In this document: positions 28,508 through 37,142 of the stretch, piece after piece
How the letters are laid out: every line of letters begins with the position of its first letter
How positions within the stretch are numbered: the first letter of the stretch is position 1
Source of the DNA: Natroniella sp046097105
GTDB lineage: Bacteria > Bacillota > Halanaerobiia > Halobacteroidales > Halobacteroidaceae
Reading direction: 5' to 3'
Length of the DNA: 64,000 bases
Assembly (NCBI RefSeq): GCF_046097105.1
Contig: NZ_CP175562.1
Span: 1,178,001 to 1,242,000 of the forward strand
Program-made: the position numbers and the translations under genes
The notes under the pieces: generated by a model
Seen by the model: only the letters and a program-made list of their open reading frames with translations
Databases searched by the model: none
What the model was told of the DNA's origin: nothing

Positions 28508-29641
28508 ATGAATAATTGTATCACACCATTAAATAAATTTCTAGATGTAATTGGCAAAAACTTTTTGGATAACTTGGTAGATAAATATAATTCTGATTAT
28601 AAAGTGCATAAGCTGACAACTAAAACTCACCTAATGTATCTGCTTTACTTTCACCTTAGTCAAAAAGAAAGTCTAGAAGACTTTGTCACTGACTTAGAAA
28701 GTAATGAAGGATTAAAGAAAATATTGCCACAAATAAGTGTTTCCCAATTATCACGAAAAAATAAAGATAGACCTTATGAAATATTCTTTGAAATTTTCCA
28801 ACACTTATTTAGTAAACTTAAAGGTAAAGTGGGATTACGCAAAGCTTTAAAAGAGATTGGTTCAGTGAAAATTATAGACTCATCAACAATCAGTTTATGT
28901 TTATCATCATTTCCTTGGGCTAAGTTTAGAAAAACTAAAGGTGGAATTAAACTCCATACCTTATATGATCTAAATACTGAAGCTCCAGAGAATATAATAA
29001 TCAGTAATGTTATTGTTCATGATAAAGAAGTCTTTGATAACCTATCTTTAAATCCTAGTTACACCTATATTTTTGATAGAGCTTATATTGACTATCAAAA
29101 GTTTGATGATTTTGTTGAGGATGATATCTATTTTATAACTAGGTCTAAATCTAATGCTAAAATTGAAACTGTTAGAACAGTAAAACTGACTGATAAAGAT
29201 AAAAAAGCAAATGTTCTATTAGATGCTACTGTCATTTTAGGTAAATATAATACAGAGAAAAGAATGAAACATAAATTGAGACTAATTAAAGTTAAAACTA
29301 TTGATAGAGATGGTAATGATAAAGAAATTAAGATTTTAACTAATCGTTTTGATCTACCAGCTCATATAATAGCTCAGTTATATAAGGAACGCTGGGAAAT
29401 AGAGTTATTCTTTAAGTGGATCAAACAACATCTTAAAATCAAAAGATTCTTTGGTCAAAATAAAAATGCCGTTTTAACTCAAATTTATAGTGCTGTAGTT
29501 TTACTTTTAATTTTAAAATTGATTAAAAAACAAATTAAGTTTAAAGGTTCTTTACTTAAACTGACTAGAATAATCAAATATTCTATACTCAGAACTATTA
29601 ATAGCACATTTAGCTGGGAAAATTGGATCATGAATAGTTAA
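28508..29641 (+). CDS. IS4-family transposase (DDE)
   Basis: About 377 residues. DDE residues are in IIDSSTISL, YIFDRAYIDY and the YKERWEIELFFKWIKQHLKI signature (Y-(2)-R-(3)-E-(6)-K), which marks the IS4 superfamily. The N-terminal part has MNNCITPLNKFLD and the short-repeat region typical of the subgroup with DUF4372-like starts. I choose ATG 28508, 9 nt after AAAGGAG; an ATG at 28454 lies inside the hairpin. Catalyses cut-and-paste movement of the element. A fragment of a related copy is at 45500-45553. Confidence 0.95.
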   Translation: MNNCITPLNKFLDVIGKNFLDNLVDKYNSDYKVHKLTTKTHLMYLLYFHLSQKESLEDFVTDLESNEGLKKILPQISVSQLSRKNKDRPYEIFFEIFQHLFSKLKGKVGLRKALKEIGSVKIIDSSTISLCLSSFPWAKFRKTKGGIKLHTLYDLNTEAPENIIISNVIVHDKEVFDNLSLNPSYTYIFDRAYIDYQKFDDFVEDDIYFITRSKSNAKIETVRTVKLTDKDKKANVLLDATVILGKYNTEKRMKHKLRLIKVKTIDRDGNDKEIKILTNRFDLPAHIIAQLYKERWEIELFFKWIKQHLKIKRFFGQNKNAVLTQIYSAVVLLLILKLIKKQIKFKGSLLKLTRIIKYSILRTINSTFSWENWIMNS

Positions 29642-29861
29642 TTTTAAATAATCTTCTATTCAACTTTAGAGTATTATAATTTCTAAGTTCAATATGTTCC
29701 ATATATTGATTTTAGATGCTATATTGGTAATTATGAATTAGAAAATTATAATTTTAGCTAATCCAAATTTTCAATTTTAGATTTATTTTTTTCAAATAAA
29801 TCAAACACTTAAATTTATTAATTAATGATTATTACCTGAATTTAACAATGCAACGCTAGTG

Positions 29862-31101
29862 ACTGCTTCTCTTTAGATTTTAATTCCCTTTCAAAATCTA
29901 TAATCAGTTTTTCTCTTTTTTGATTATCCTTATCCAACCTATCATTATAGTCATTCAAATCTTCAATCAATTGATTGAAGATAAGTTTTACATCTTGAAC
30001 CTTTTTATTTATCTGAATGTTTTGAGCTTGAGTAAGAAAATAACGCCTAATAACCTTATGTAACTCTTTAATTCCACTTTTATTAATTAATACTTCATCA
30101 TTATCTTTAATTCCATCTAAAGCTTCTTTAGCAGAAATAGGAACTATCTCATCAAAGATATCACCAAACAATTCATTAGCCTCTTTAGACACCCTGGCAA
30201 CTGCTTCTTCTCCACCATTCTTCCTAACTAAGTCTACTTTATTTAATACAGCAATCATATTATCTGCTCTACCACCAATCTCTTCTAGCGATTTATTTAA
30301 ATCATCTAACATTTTACGAGACTGTTTAGCAGAAATACTATTAGCATCCAATAACCAAATTACCCCTTCAGCTTGAGAGTAATAATCGCCCATACCTTTC
30401 TTTACATCTCCTAATAGTGTCTGAAATAAACCAGGAGTATCGACTAATCTAAATTCTTTTAATAGTTGGTTAGGTTCTATCGGCCATTCAACTCTTGATA
30501 TCTTTGACTTATACAAGTACTTATCTTGTAGCTCTTTTTCTTTTTCTTTCTTCTCTTGTACACTATCTAGTTTTTTTATTAATTCCCGCAATTTTTTCTT
30601 AATTTCTCTTTCTGAGTTCTTTCTCTTCTCTTCTTCTTTCTGTAAGAGTTTTTTTGCTTCCTTAAAGGATAGATACTTTACTTTATTATTCTTATAATAA
30701 ACTTGTACCTGCTCATCATTACTTCCATAATAGACATCCACCTTCCAGGTTTTAGGGAGCCTATTCATTTCAGCTACCTCTTGGCCTAGTAAAGCATTCA
30801 ATAAGGTTGATTTTCCATAATTACCAGTACCTATCATAGCTAACAAGAAGGGTTTGTCTAAATCTTCTGTTAGACGTTCTATTTCCACCTTAGCTTCTTG
30901 AATTTTATTGATTGCTGACTTTAAAAGAGAAGCATTCTCATAACCTGATAATCTTTTTAAATTCTTAAGAGTATTATCTAGTATAATTACTCTAGAATTA
31001 ATTTGCTCTTCTAAAACTTTACGAGCATATTGGTTATAACCATCTTCAATTTTAGAAAATAATTTAATCCCTTGCTCAACTGAATCTAAGGAAACCGACA
31101 T
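29862..31101 (-). pseudogene. Dynamin-like GTPase B, 5' part (interrupted by the IS)
   Basis: Residues 1-413 of the original protein, then six residues read from the IS end before a stop at about 29842. Complete GTPase domain: G1 GTGNYGKST (91-99), G3 VDTPGL (220-225), G4 NKVD (287-290), and a SAKEA G5-like motif. Unusual is a lysine/glutamate-rich helical insertion between switch I and G3 (about 149-198). It lacks the stalk and hydrophobic tip, so the paired dynamin function is probably lost unless the IS excises precisely. 6 nt downstream of the coiled-coil gene. Confidence 0.9.
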
Positions 31102-31107
31102 TTATAT

Positions 31108-31794
31108 TTACCCCCCTAACATTAAATATAAGATCCCTGCTATACCAATGGTATTGATTAAAGTAAATATTTTATTAAATCTAATTCTTCTACCTTCTCT
31201 ATTTAACATTATCTTAATATCGCTTTTTACTTTATCTATTCTTCTTAAGGATTGCATTAATTGTTTATCAGTATTGTTAATATTTGCTTTTAATTTCTCA
31301 TCGATTTTATTAATAGAATCATTCATTTCATCTTCTACAACCTCTAAAGTACTATTTAACGATTCAACAATTTCAGAGTGTAAATTAGAGAATTTTTCAT
31401 TCATTGTGATATGATTTTGCTCTATCTTTTCCATTGTTTTATCAATAGCTTCCATTTGCTGGTTGGCCCTTTTTATTCCATCTAAATATTCTACTTTTAT
31501 TTCCTCTAACTTATCTATATTTTTCCTTAAAGAGCCCAACTTTTCATTTGAATTTTCAACACTTTCCTCAAATCTATCTGTTAATTTAGATACATGATTC
31601 CCAAAAACATTTGCTACTCTAGATGTATGTTTCTTAAAGTCGCTTACTTCTTCAGATACTTCAGAAGAGGTCTTTGTCAACTTTTTCTCTGCATCTTTAA
31701 GCTCTTTCATTACTCCTGAATTAATAACATCTACACTAACCTGATTAATCAAACTCTTAAATTCTCCAAATAATTCTTTTTCTGGCTTAGCCAT
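31108..31794 (-). CDS. Coiled-coil protein with a C-terminal membrane anchor
   Basis: 228 residues, almost wholly heptad-like helix from about 25 to 205, ending in one hydrophobic segment (FTLINTIGIAGILYLMLGG, 210-228). No signal peptide, so probably tail-anchored with the coiled coil in the cytoplasm. First gene of the unit with the two dynamin-like genes, with a strong AGGAGG site. It could recruit or space the dynamins on the membrane; that is inference. Superficially like signalling domains of chemoreceptors but without the conserved hairpin tip. Confidence 0.75.
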   Translation of the reverse strand: MAKPEKELFGEFKSLINQVSVDVINSGVMKELKDAEKKLTKTSSEVSEEVSDFKKHTSRVANVFGNHVSKLTDRFEESVENSNEKLGSLRKNIDKLEEIKVEYLDGIKRANQQMEAIDKTMEKIEQNHITMNEKFSNLHSEIVESLNSTLEVVEDEMNDSINKIDEKLKANINNTDKQLMQSLRRIDKVKSDIKIMLNREGRRIRFNKIFTLINTIGIAGILYLMLGG

Positions 31795-31871
31795 ATTATT
31801 GCTTCCTCCTTCATTATTTAAGTAAAATGAAATACATTTCTCTCAACAAAATAAAAAATTTTATTTGAAAC

Positions 31872-31889
31872 CTAGAGGAAAACCTCTAG
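31872..31889. promoter_or_regulatory. Palindrome upstream of the dynamin operon
   Basis: CTAGAGG-AAAA-CCTCTAG, a perfect 7-bp inverted repeat about 20 nt after the predicted -10 and 78 nt before the first gene. An operator or leader hairpin; no regulator is known. Confidence 0.55.
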
Positions 31890-31903
31890 ATTTAATCTAT
31901 TGA

Positions 31904-31931
31904 AATATACTCTACTACAAAATTTAAACAA
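31904..31931 (-). promoter_or_regulatory. Likely promoter of the dynamin operon
   Basis: Minus-strand TTGTTT (31926-31931), a 16-nt spacer, TATATT (31904-31909). Followed by the palindrome at 31872-31889. Confidence 0.5.
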
Positions 31932-32025
31932 GATGTAATAAAAGACCTTCATTTTATCAAACAAACCTGCAAATCTACCTGCTCTTAAATTGCAATTTAT
32001 AAAAATGCTTCTTAAAACTATGAAC

Positions 32026-32055
32026 TTGACAACTTACAGGATAATATATTATAAT
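32026..32055 (+). promoter_or_regulatory. Promoter of the thioredoxin-rhodanese gene
   Basis: TTGACA (32026-32031), an 18-nt spacer, TATAAT (32050-32055): both boxes match consensus. Confidence 0.75.
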
Positions 32056-32057
32056 TT

Positions 32058-32083
32058 ATACACCCCCTATGCAAGGGGTATGC
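32058..32083. promoter_or_regulatory. CsoR/CstR-like operator
   Basis: ATACACCCCCTATGCAAGGGGTAT resembles the ATACCCC-N-GGGGTAT G/C-tract operators of the CsoR/CstR family. It lies directly after the -10 box. CstR senses persulfide and controls rhodanese-type genes, which fits the gene here. No CsoR/CstR gene is in the window. Confidence 0.65.
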
Positions 32084-32107
32084 AAATTAATTAAGGAGGT
32101 GCTTCCC

Positions 32108-32797
32108 TTGAATTTCATTCAAATCAGTTCAGAAGAATTTGATACAGAGGTTTTAAATTCTAAGGATTCCATTTTATTAGAGTTTTCTTATGATTACTGC
32201 TCTGCTTGTCAAGAAGTCAAAAAGTTTATTATAGATAATATTAAAGTTAAAAATTTAAAATTAGTAGAGATTGATATTTCAAAGAATCAAACTTTGGCCC
32301 GAAAATATGATGTTGATAAGTCTCCAACACTATTATTATTTAACAATGGAAGAGTCTTAGCTCAACATATTGGTTATATTAAAACAGATGAATTAAATGC
32401 TTTATTAAATAATTTATCTTATTGGAATAAAGTAAAAAATAATATAAAACAGGGAGGGAAACTAATGTTTAATCTTTTATTCGGTAACAATAAAGTACAG
32501 AATATTACAACTAAAGAAGTAGCCAGAAATCTAGATAAAACAGAACGACAGATTATAGATGTAAGAACAGAAAGAGAATATCAGGAAGGACATATTCCTA
32601 ATTCTATAAATATTCCTGTTACAAAGATAAAAGATAATTTAGATAAGCTAACTAAAGGAGAAGAAATAATTACTGTATGTGCTTCAGGAATAAGAAGTAA
32701 AAAAGCAGCAAAAAAACTTATTAAAGCTGACTATAAAAAAGTTAAAAATATGTCTGGTGGAATGAATGCCTGGCAAGGAAAGGTAATAAAACACTGA
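32108..32797 (+). CDS. Thioredoxin-rhodanese fusion protein
   Basis: About 229 residues. The thioredoxin domain (1-105) has the redox motif YCSACQEVK (C31, C34) and a cis-Pro in KSPTLLLF. The rhodanese domain (about 125-229) has DVRTEREYQEGHIPNSINIP and the active-site Cys in CASGIRSK (C191). Handles sulfane sulfur/persulfides and disulfides in the cytoplasm; no signal peptide. The start is TTG 32108, 6 nt after AAGGAGGTG; an in-frame ATG at 32069 lies inside the operator and would add 13 odd residues. Single gene behind a persulfide-sensor-like operator. Confidence 0.85.
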   Translation: MNFIQISSEEFDTEVLNSKDSILLEFSYDYCSACQEVKKFIIDNIKVKNLKLVEIDISKNQTLARKYDVDKSPTLLLFNNGRVLAQHIGYIKTDELNALLNNLSYWNKVKNNIKQGGKLMFNLLFGNNKVQNITTKEVARNLDKTERQIIDVRTEREYQEGHIPNSINIPVTKIKDNLDKLTKGEEIITVCASGIRSKKAAKKLIKADYKKVKNMSGGMNAWQGKVIKH

Positions 32798-32896
32798 TTA
32801 GAGCAACAATTACTCAAGATTGAATCCTCCACGTTAATTTAAATTAAATTTTGGTAATAAGGGCTTGCAAATGAAATGTTATTACAAAATAGCTTA

Positions 32897-32965
32897 AGGT
32901 TGAGGTTAAGGCTAAGTTAATCTTTAAAATCATAAGGACTTAGCTCTTACTTAAACTTAATTACA
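32897..32965. repeat. GGTTAAG-rich imperfect inverted repeat (copy 1)
   Basis: TTAAGGTTGAGGTTAAGGCTAAG and, about 20 nt on, CTTAGCTCTTACTTAAACTTAA form an imperfect inverted repeat. A similar unit is at 63413-63495. No gene is seen in 32798-33106. Confidence 0.5.
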
Positions 32966-33106
32966 ATAAAAAATCATTTGGTTGAAAAAATATCTATTAA
33001 GTAACATTGAATTGATTTTTAGATTATATATTTCTTAAAATCCGAATTTAATATTCCCTCCAATTCACTCCAATTATTAGTACTAGTTTCAGTAAATAAA
33101 AAAAGT

Positions 33107-33141
33107 AAAAAGGAATGACTTGATTTAAGTCATTCCTTTTT
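33107..33141. terminator. Strong bidirectional terminator
   Basis: AAAAAGGAATGACTT / AAGTCATTCCTTTTT perfect stem with A- and T-tracts on the two sides, downstream of the Spy-like gene (minus) and of the thioredoxin-rhodanese gene (plus). Confidence 0.9.
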
Positions 33142-33178
33142 TTATATTCCAACTCTTTTTATCTTTTCAGATTAATCT

Positions 33179-33658
33179 TTACCAACCTCTCATCATGCCA
33201 TGACCTCTAGTTCTTTTATTAGCAAAAGAGCTACCAGTAATTCCATGACAATCAAAACCAGTTCTACTCATTCTTTCTAACTGTTCAGTAGATAAAATAT
33301 CCCTTTTTGCTAATTGATACTCATCTCGCAAGTGACTTAACTCTTGTCTTAAAAAGTTAACTTTCTCCTGTAATTGAGCTAACTCATCTCGACTGACATC
33401 TGACTGAGAATACAAATATCTTAAATTATCCCTTTTTCTTCGTAATTGATCATTTAACTTTCTTGTTTGCTGGTAATACTCATCTTCTAAAGCTCTCATC
33501 TCTGCTAACTGCTCAGTTGATAAATCTAAATAATTATTACTGAATTCACTATCAGACATCATATGTCCCCTTATTCCTACTCTACCATATCCAAAGACTA
33601 CCGATGACATTCCTAATATCAATACCATAACTAATACTAACCCAATAGTTCTTTTCAT
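33179..33658 (-). CDS. Spy/CpxP-like exported LTxxQ protein
   Basis: 159 residues. A signal peptide (MKRTIGLVLVMVLILGMSSVVFG) is followed by a long charged helical region with two LSTEQL motifs (about residues 46 and 122), the LTxxQ signature of Spy/CpxP and heavy-metal-resistance proteins (PF07813/PF13801). Acts outside the membrane as a chaperone-like or metal-binding stress protein. Met- and His-rich at both ends (GHMM, GHGMMRGW), which suggests metal binding. Single gene with AGGAGG. Confidence 0.75.
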   Translation of the reverse strand: MKRTIGLVLVMVLILGMSSVVFGYGRVGIRGHMMSDSEFSNNYLDLSTEQLAEMRALEDEYYQQTRKLNDQLRRKRDNLRYLYSQSDVSRDELAQLQEKVNFLRQELSHLRDEYQLAKRDILSTEQLERMSRTGFDCHGITGSSFANKRTRGHGMMRGW

Positions 33659-33858
33659 AATTTATTTCCTCCTCTAATTTTATTCTATACTCATATTATA
33701 AACAGTAGATATTAAGAAACTATTAAGAAATTAATAAGATTTCTTTAAATATTTTATCTCTTAAAAAGAACTAGCTACATTTAATAAACATTTAGTGTTG
33801 ATAGCCACATAAAAAGTAAATTTATTAAAACACTAAGTTATAAAGGAAGGAGATATAA

Positions 33859-34205
33859 ATGAAAAAATTTAAGCTCACTGACTATATTGTAGAACCAAAA
33901 GGTAAACTAGTTAAAAGAATGATTTACCAAGATAAAAATGTCACCTCTTTCATTCTCAATATTTATAAAGGGGAATCGTTGCCTAGTCATGCCCACTTCG
34001 ACTGTACTATGTTACTCCAGGTAATCCAAGGCAAAGCCAATCTCAGTGTATAAGATTTCTTCTATTAAAAAAAAATGATCTAATACAAATAGATGGTTCA
34101 GAGAATATATCTATTGAAAATATCGGTTCTCAAACCCTGATTATATATATTACTACCTCTCCCTCTTCTTATTCAGATAAGTATTCTTTTGATGTTGACT
34201 TATAG
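33859..34205 (+). pseudogene. Cupin-domain protein broken by a frameshift
   Basis: The first 64 codons encode a small cupin start (KGESLPSHAHFDCTMLLQVI with the G-x5-H-x-H motif), and a stop appears at 34051. In another frame the sequence continues from about 34055 with FLLLKKNDLIQIDGSENIS and IENIGSQTLIIYITT, the second cupin motif, to a stop at 34205. Together these make a normal cupin of about 115 residues, so one frameshift near 34045-34055 has split it. A sequencing error is possible. Confidence 0.75.
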
Positions 34206-34207
34206 AT

Positions 34208-34864
34208 CTAAAGATAACCATATTTAAATAATGTATGAAGATCAGAATTTTCTATTGCTAAGCTACCTAAACTGGCTAAGATATTAAACGGGTCATCCTT
34301 ATGAAAATGAGGTAATACCTTTTCAGACCACTCATATTCGGGTATATTCCCCTCCTGCGAAAGCTCCAACCTCTTTATTTCTTGTAAATGATTATCTATA
34401 TCTTGACTATATCGCTCTAAGAAGTTATTGATTTTCTTTTTAGAACAGGTTCTATTCAACATCACTATTGGATTAGATTCATATCTAGATACTTTTGTTA
34501 ATAGTATACTTGCACATGCAATAAGAGGTATCATAATTAAAGCAATTGGAGCAACCAAACTACTATTTATCACAAGTACTATTAGTGGAGAAATCGCCAA
34601 TAATAGCAATAATCCTGAAGTAATAATTTGAACTTGGGTAATTGACTCAAGTAATGCTCGATAAGGTGAAAATTGATACTCTAAAAAAGAAAAGTTGACT
34701 GCAAAAATAGCAATTGTCAAGCCTATCGAAATCAGATCTGAATTATAATCGATTAAGTATAAATTCCAACTCCAGATACCTAAAAAAAATGATAATGCAA
34801 TAAACGGTAGAACCCATAGCAGTTTAATTAATTTATAAAAATATAATTTTAGTTTAGAAAACAA
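34208..34864 (-). CDS. Multi-pass membrane protein of unknown function
   Basis: 218 residues, four probable membrane segments (about 12-34, 40-60, 76-94, 96-116), then a cytoplasmic domain of about 100 residues (ERYSQDIDNHLQEIKRLE ...) without known motifs. It starts at TTG 34864 with AAGGAG 11 nt upstream, a rather long spacing. Convergent with the broken cupin gene. I do not recognise a family. Confidence 0.6.
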   Translation of the reverse strand: MFSKLKLYFYKLIKLLWVLPFIALSFFLGIWSWNLYLIDYNSDLISIGLTIAIFAVNFSFLEYQFSPYRALLESITQVQIITSGLLLLLAISPLIVLVINSSLVAPIALIMIPLIACASILLTKVSRYESNPIVMLNRTCSKKKINNFLERYSQDIDNHLQEIKRLELSQEGNIPEYEWSEKVLPHFHKDDPFNILASLGSLAIENSDLHTLFKYGYL

Positions 34865-34990
34865 TTTACGCTAGTCTCCTTAATTCTTTATCCAGTATCT
34901 TAAGCAGAAAATTTAAGTTTTCCATGGACAAATTCTTTTTAAGTTATAATTTTCAACATCCAATTGAATGTATATATTCACAGATTAATA

Positions 34991-35572
34991 TTAGACCTTA
35001 TTTTTTTGATCATGTTTCTCTTTTAATGGACATTGGTGGCATGGATTATCTTCTTTACTTTCTATAGCTTCTTTTTTTTGTTTTGATGAAAAATTTTTTC
35101 GAACTTTAATAGCTTTTGTAGAAAGAGTACCCATTGGACATATTGTACACCAAGTGCGTGGTTGATAAAATACTCCTAAAATAATACCGACAAGAGATGT
35201 AATAATAATTAAACGTACAAATACAAGTCCTATTTGGGCCAAATCCCCTTGAGCTCTGATTATTCCCACTGCAAAATTACTCAATAAAAAAAGAATAAAT
35301 AAATTTTTAAATGTAGAAGAATAAAAGAGTTTAGGTGGTCTGCCCCTTGTACTTATAGTCTTTATTAGTGAACCTAGAAAGCTGCCCCGCGGACAGTAAC
35401 TACTACACCAAATTCGCTTCTTTGTAAAAAAACCTACTACAACTGGTGCCAGCATACATACTAAAGCAATTATTCCAATAACTGGATAGATTATTCCTAC
35501 TGCCAAAAATAATATAAAGACTGTCCAGACAATATCTGCTACCTTTAACTTCTTACGTTTATTATCTCCCAT
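34991..35572 (-). CDS. NapH/NosR-type membrane iron-sulfur protein
   Basis: About 193 residues. Membrane segments at about 12-50 and 85-140 are separated by WCSSYCPRGSF and TWCTICPMGTLS, the paired C-x3-C-P / C-x2-C-P motifs of the polyferredoxin membrane family (4Fe-4S binding domain, PF12801). The tail adds PCHQCPL. Members move electrons from the quinone pool or ferredoxin to outside acceptors. Only one incomplete ferredoxin-like cluster set is present, so the cofactor load is uncertain. ATG 35572 follows GGAGG at 8 nt. No partner oxidoreductase is adjacent. Confidence 0.75.
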   Translation of the reverse strand: MGDNKRKKLKVADIVWTVFILFLAVGIIYPVIGIIALVCMLAPVVVGFFTKKRIWCSSYCPRGSFLGSLIKTISTRGRPPKLFYSSTFKNLFILFLLSNFAVGIIRAQGDLAQIGLVFVRLIIITSLVGIILGVFYQPRTWCTICPMGTLSTKAIKVRKNFSSKQKKEAIESKEDNPCHQCPLKEKHDQKNKV

Positions 35573-35798
35573 AACTATTACCTCCAATAAAATCCTTTAT
35601 TTAAATTATTCCCATTTAGAATAGAAGCTACCATTAATAAACCCTGGTAATTAAATCCAAACTATGGGACAGAACTTAATCTAGCAATCCCTACAGCAGC
35701 TACAGCAATTACAAGCTTATATGTTATATTTTGGTCTAATTTCTCTAACCTATGGCTTTAGCAGATAATTTAGCTAAAGTATACATAATCGATATAAA

Positions 35799-35837
35799 AA
35801 ATTGGTCAACTATTTTTTTAAATATGTTGACCAATTT
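35799..35837. terminator. Hairpin terminator
   Basis: AAATTGGTCAAC / GTTGACCAATTT perfect 12-bp stem; TTTTTTATAT follows on the minus strand. Ends transcription from the three-GTPase unit. 35588-35798 shows nothing else. Confidence 0.8.
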
Positions 35838-35878
35838 TATTCATAACCAAATATTTAGTTTTAGATTATTGCATAAAT

Positions 35879-36068
35879 TTAATCCTTATTTCTATATTTA
35901 TTTACTTTCTTAAACTCTATTACTATTTCTAATTTATTAGTATCTCTACAAATAATCATTACATCATAACGACCATAGCCACTTTCACGATTTGAACTTA
36001 CTTCGTAATCATACAAAACATTACTCTTTTTATCAATATCAGAAAAGACAATATTTTCATCTATCTTC
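35879..36068 (-). pseudogene. C-terminal remnant of a DUF1703-type PD-(D/E)XK nuclease
   Basis: An open stretch of about 62 codons, overlapping the end of the GTPase gene in another frame, reads YEVSSNRESGYGRYDVMII followed by IVIEFKKV. That is the nuclease core (D ... E-x-K) at the C-terminus of AAA-ATPase/DUF1703 proteins (PF08011 family), whose full length is about 500 residues. No start codon and no ATPase part are present. A 3' remnant. Confidence 0.7.
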
Positions 36069-37136
36069 TTTTTTAATCTCCTCTAAAACATCTGATATCT
36101 TAGGGATTACCCCTAATTGAATTTCTTTTTTCATCTTTTTATTAAATCCATCAATAGCTTTTAAAATATTCTTTTTCCCCTTTAAACGATTAAATAATCC
36201 TTTAAATAATATAGGATGGAAAGGAGCAACTGTTATTATTGCTTTTATAACCTCTAAGGTAATGGCTTTATTATAAACTGCAACAAAAGATTTCCCCTCT
36301 CCAAAAGATTTATCTCCTTCAAAGCTAATATTTTCAACAAAGATATTATAAACCTTTAAAATATCTTTTATCTCTTTATTAATTAGCTCTACAAGAGTTT
36401 CATCTTTAAATTCTTCCATCTTTTTTTTCATGAACTTTTTCATTTTTTTAGCATTAAAAAGATTAACACTTTCTTCAATATATTCTTTTTGCTCTAAACA
36501 CCAGGCATCAACTTCATCAAATATCTTTTGTTCAACCCGTTTAGGTAATCTCATCTTTATCGAATCCCAAAAACCCTTGTCAATCATTTTTATAATTTTT
36601 TCTTTCCCAAATTGTTCTACTTTATTTCCATTCATTAATTTCTTTTCTTCATTGCAGACTGGAATTTTTTCAACTTCACCTTTTACTTCTTCATCAATAA
36701 CTTCACTCAACTCTTTTATTTCAGCTTCACTAGATTGGTCTGCTTTAGTAAAAATAACGTTTACTTTATATCTTTTTTTAATAAACTCATTCATAGTTTC
36801 AATCTCAAAATCTTGCACTCGACCACTTCCTGCACTGATACAGTAAAAGACTGTATGAAACCAATCACTTATATCAGATGTTACATCTCTTTTTTCAAAT
36901 TCTTTTTCTAGAGATTTCTTCCATTCTTCATGTTTATCAGCTTCTAGCCCCCAAGAATCAAATATTCTAACTGGCAAATCATTAATATTTATTTCAATAC
37001 ATTCAAAAGCATCTTTTTCAGTAACTGGCTTTCCTGTTCCCGTTTTCATTACATCTTGACCATATATATAATTAATAAAAGAACTTTTACCTACTCCTGT
37101 CCTTCCTACTACCACCACATTATATCTTTTTTTCAT
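36057..37136 (-). CDS. TRAFAC GTPase C (Era/YfjP-like), no zinc ribbon
   Basis: 359 residues. G1 GRTGVGKSS (11-19), conserved GKPVTEKD after switch I, G3 as FDSWG (59-63, DSWG not the usual DTxG), and G4 TKAD (130-133). A helical C-terminal half follows, with a weak hydrophobic stretch about 290-310. Very similar to the next gene through residue 210, so a tandem duplicate. Starts 6 nt after that gene's stop. GTPases of this YeeP/YfjP type occur in prophages and genomic islands; function unknown. Confidence 0.75.
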   Translation of the reverse strand: MKKRYNVVVVGRTGVGKSSFINYIYGQDVMKTGTGKPVTEKDAFECIEININDLPVRIFDSWGLEADKHEEWKKSLEKEFEKRDVTSDISDWFHTVFYCISAGSGRVQDFEIETMNEFIKKRYKVNVIFTKADQSSEAEIKELSEVIDEEVKGEVEKIPVCNEEKKLMNGNKVEQFGKEKIIKMIDKGFWDSIKMRLPKRVEQKIFDEVDAWCLEQKEYIEESVNLFNAKKMKKFMKKKMEEFKDETLVELINKEIKDILKVYNIFVENISFEGDKSFGEGKSFVAVYNKAITLEVIKAIITVAPFHPILFKGLFNRLKGKKNILKAIDGFNKKMKKEIQLGVIPKISDVLEEIKKEDR

Positions 37137-37142
37137 AAGCTA

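Larger units (their letters stand above)
28390..29861 (+). mobile_element. IS4-family insertion sequence, complete
   Basis: 1472 nt bounded by perfect 14-bp inverted repeats CACTAGCGTTGCAT (28390-28403) and ATGCAACGCTAGTG (29848-29861). The target duplication ACTGCTTCT flanks both ends (28381-28389 and 29862-29870). One transposase gene. It interrupts dynamin-like gene B in opposite orientation. Intact ends and an intact reading frame suggest a fairly recent, possibly still active insertion. 29642-29847 is non-coding IS sequence. Confidence 0.95.

Noticed and set aside
28381..29870. Possible CRISPR or integrase attachment site at the repeated ACTGCTTCT
   Set aside because: The repeat is the target duplication of the IS4 element, with inverted ends directly inside it.
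32040..32110. Riboswitch or T-box before the thioredoxin-rhodanese gene
   Set aside because: The leader is only about 45 nt and consists of the operator and ribosome site.
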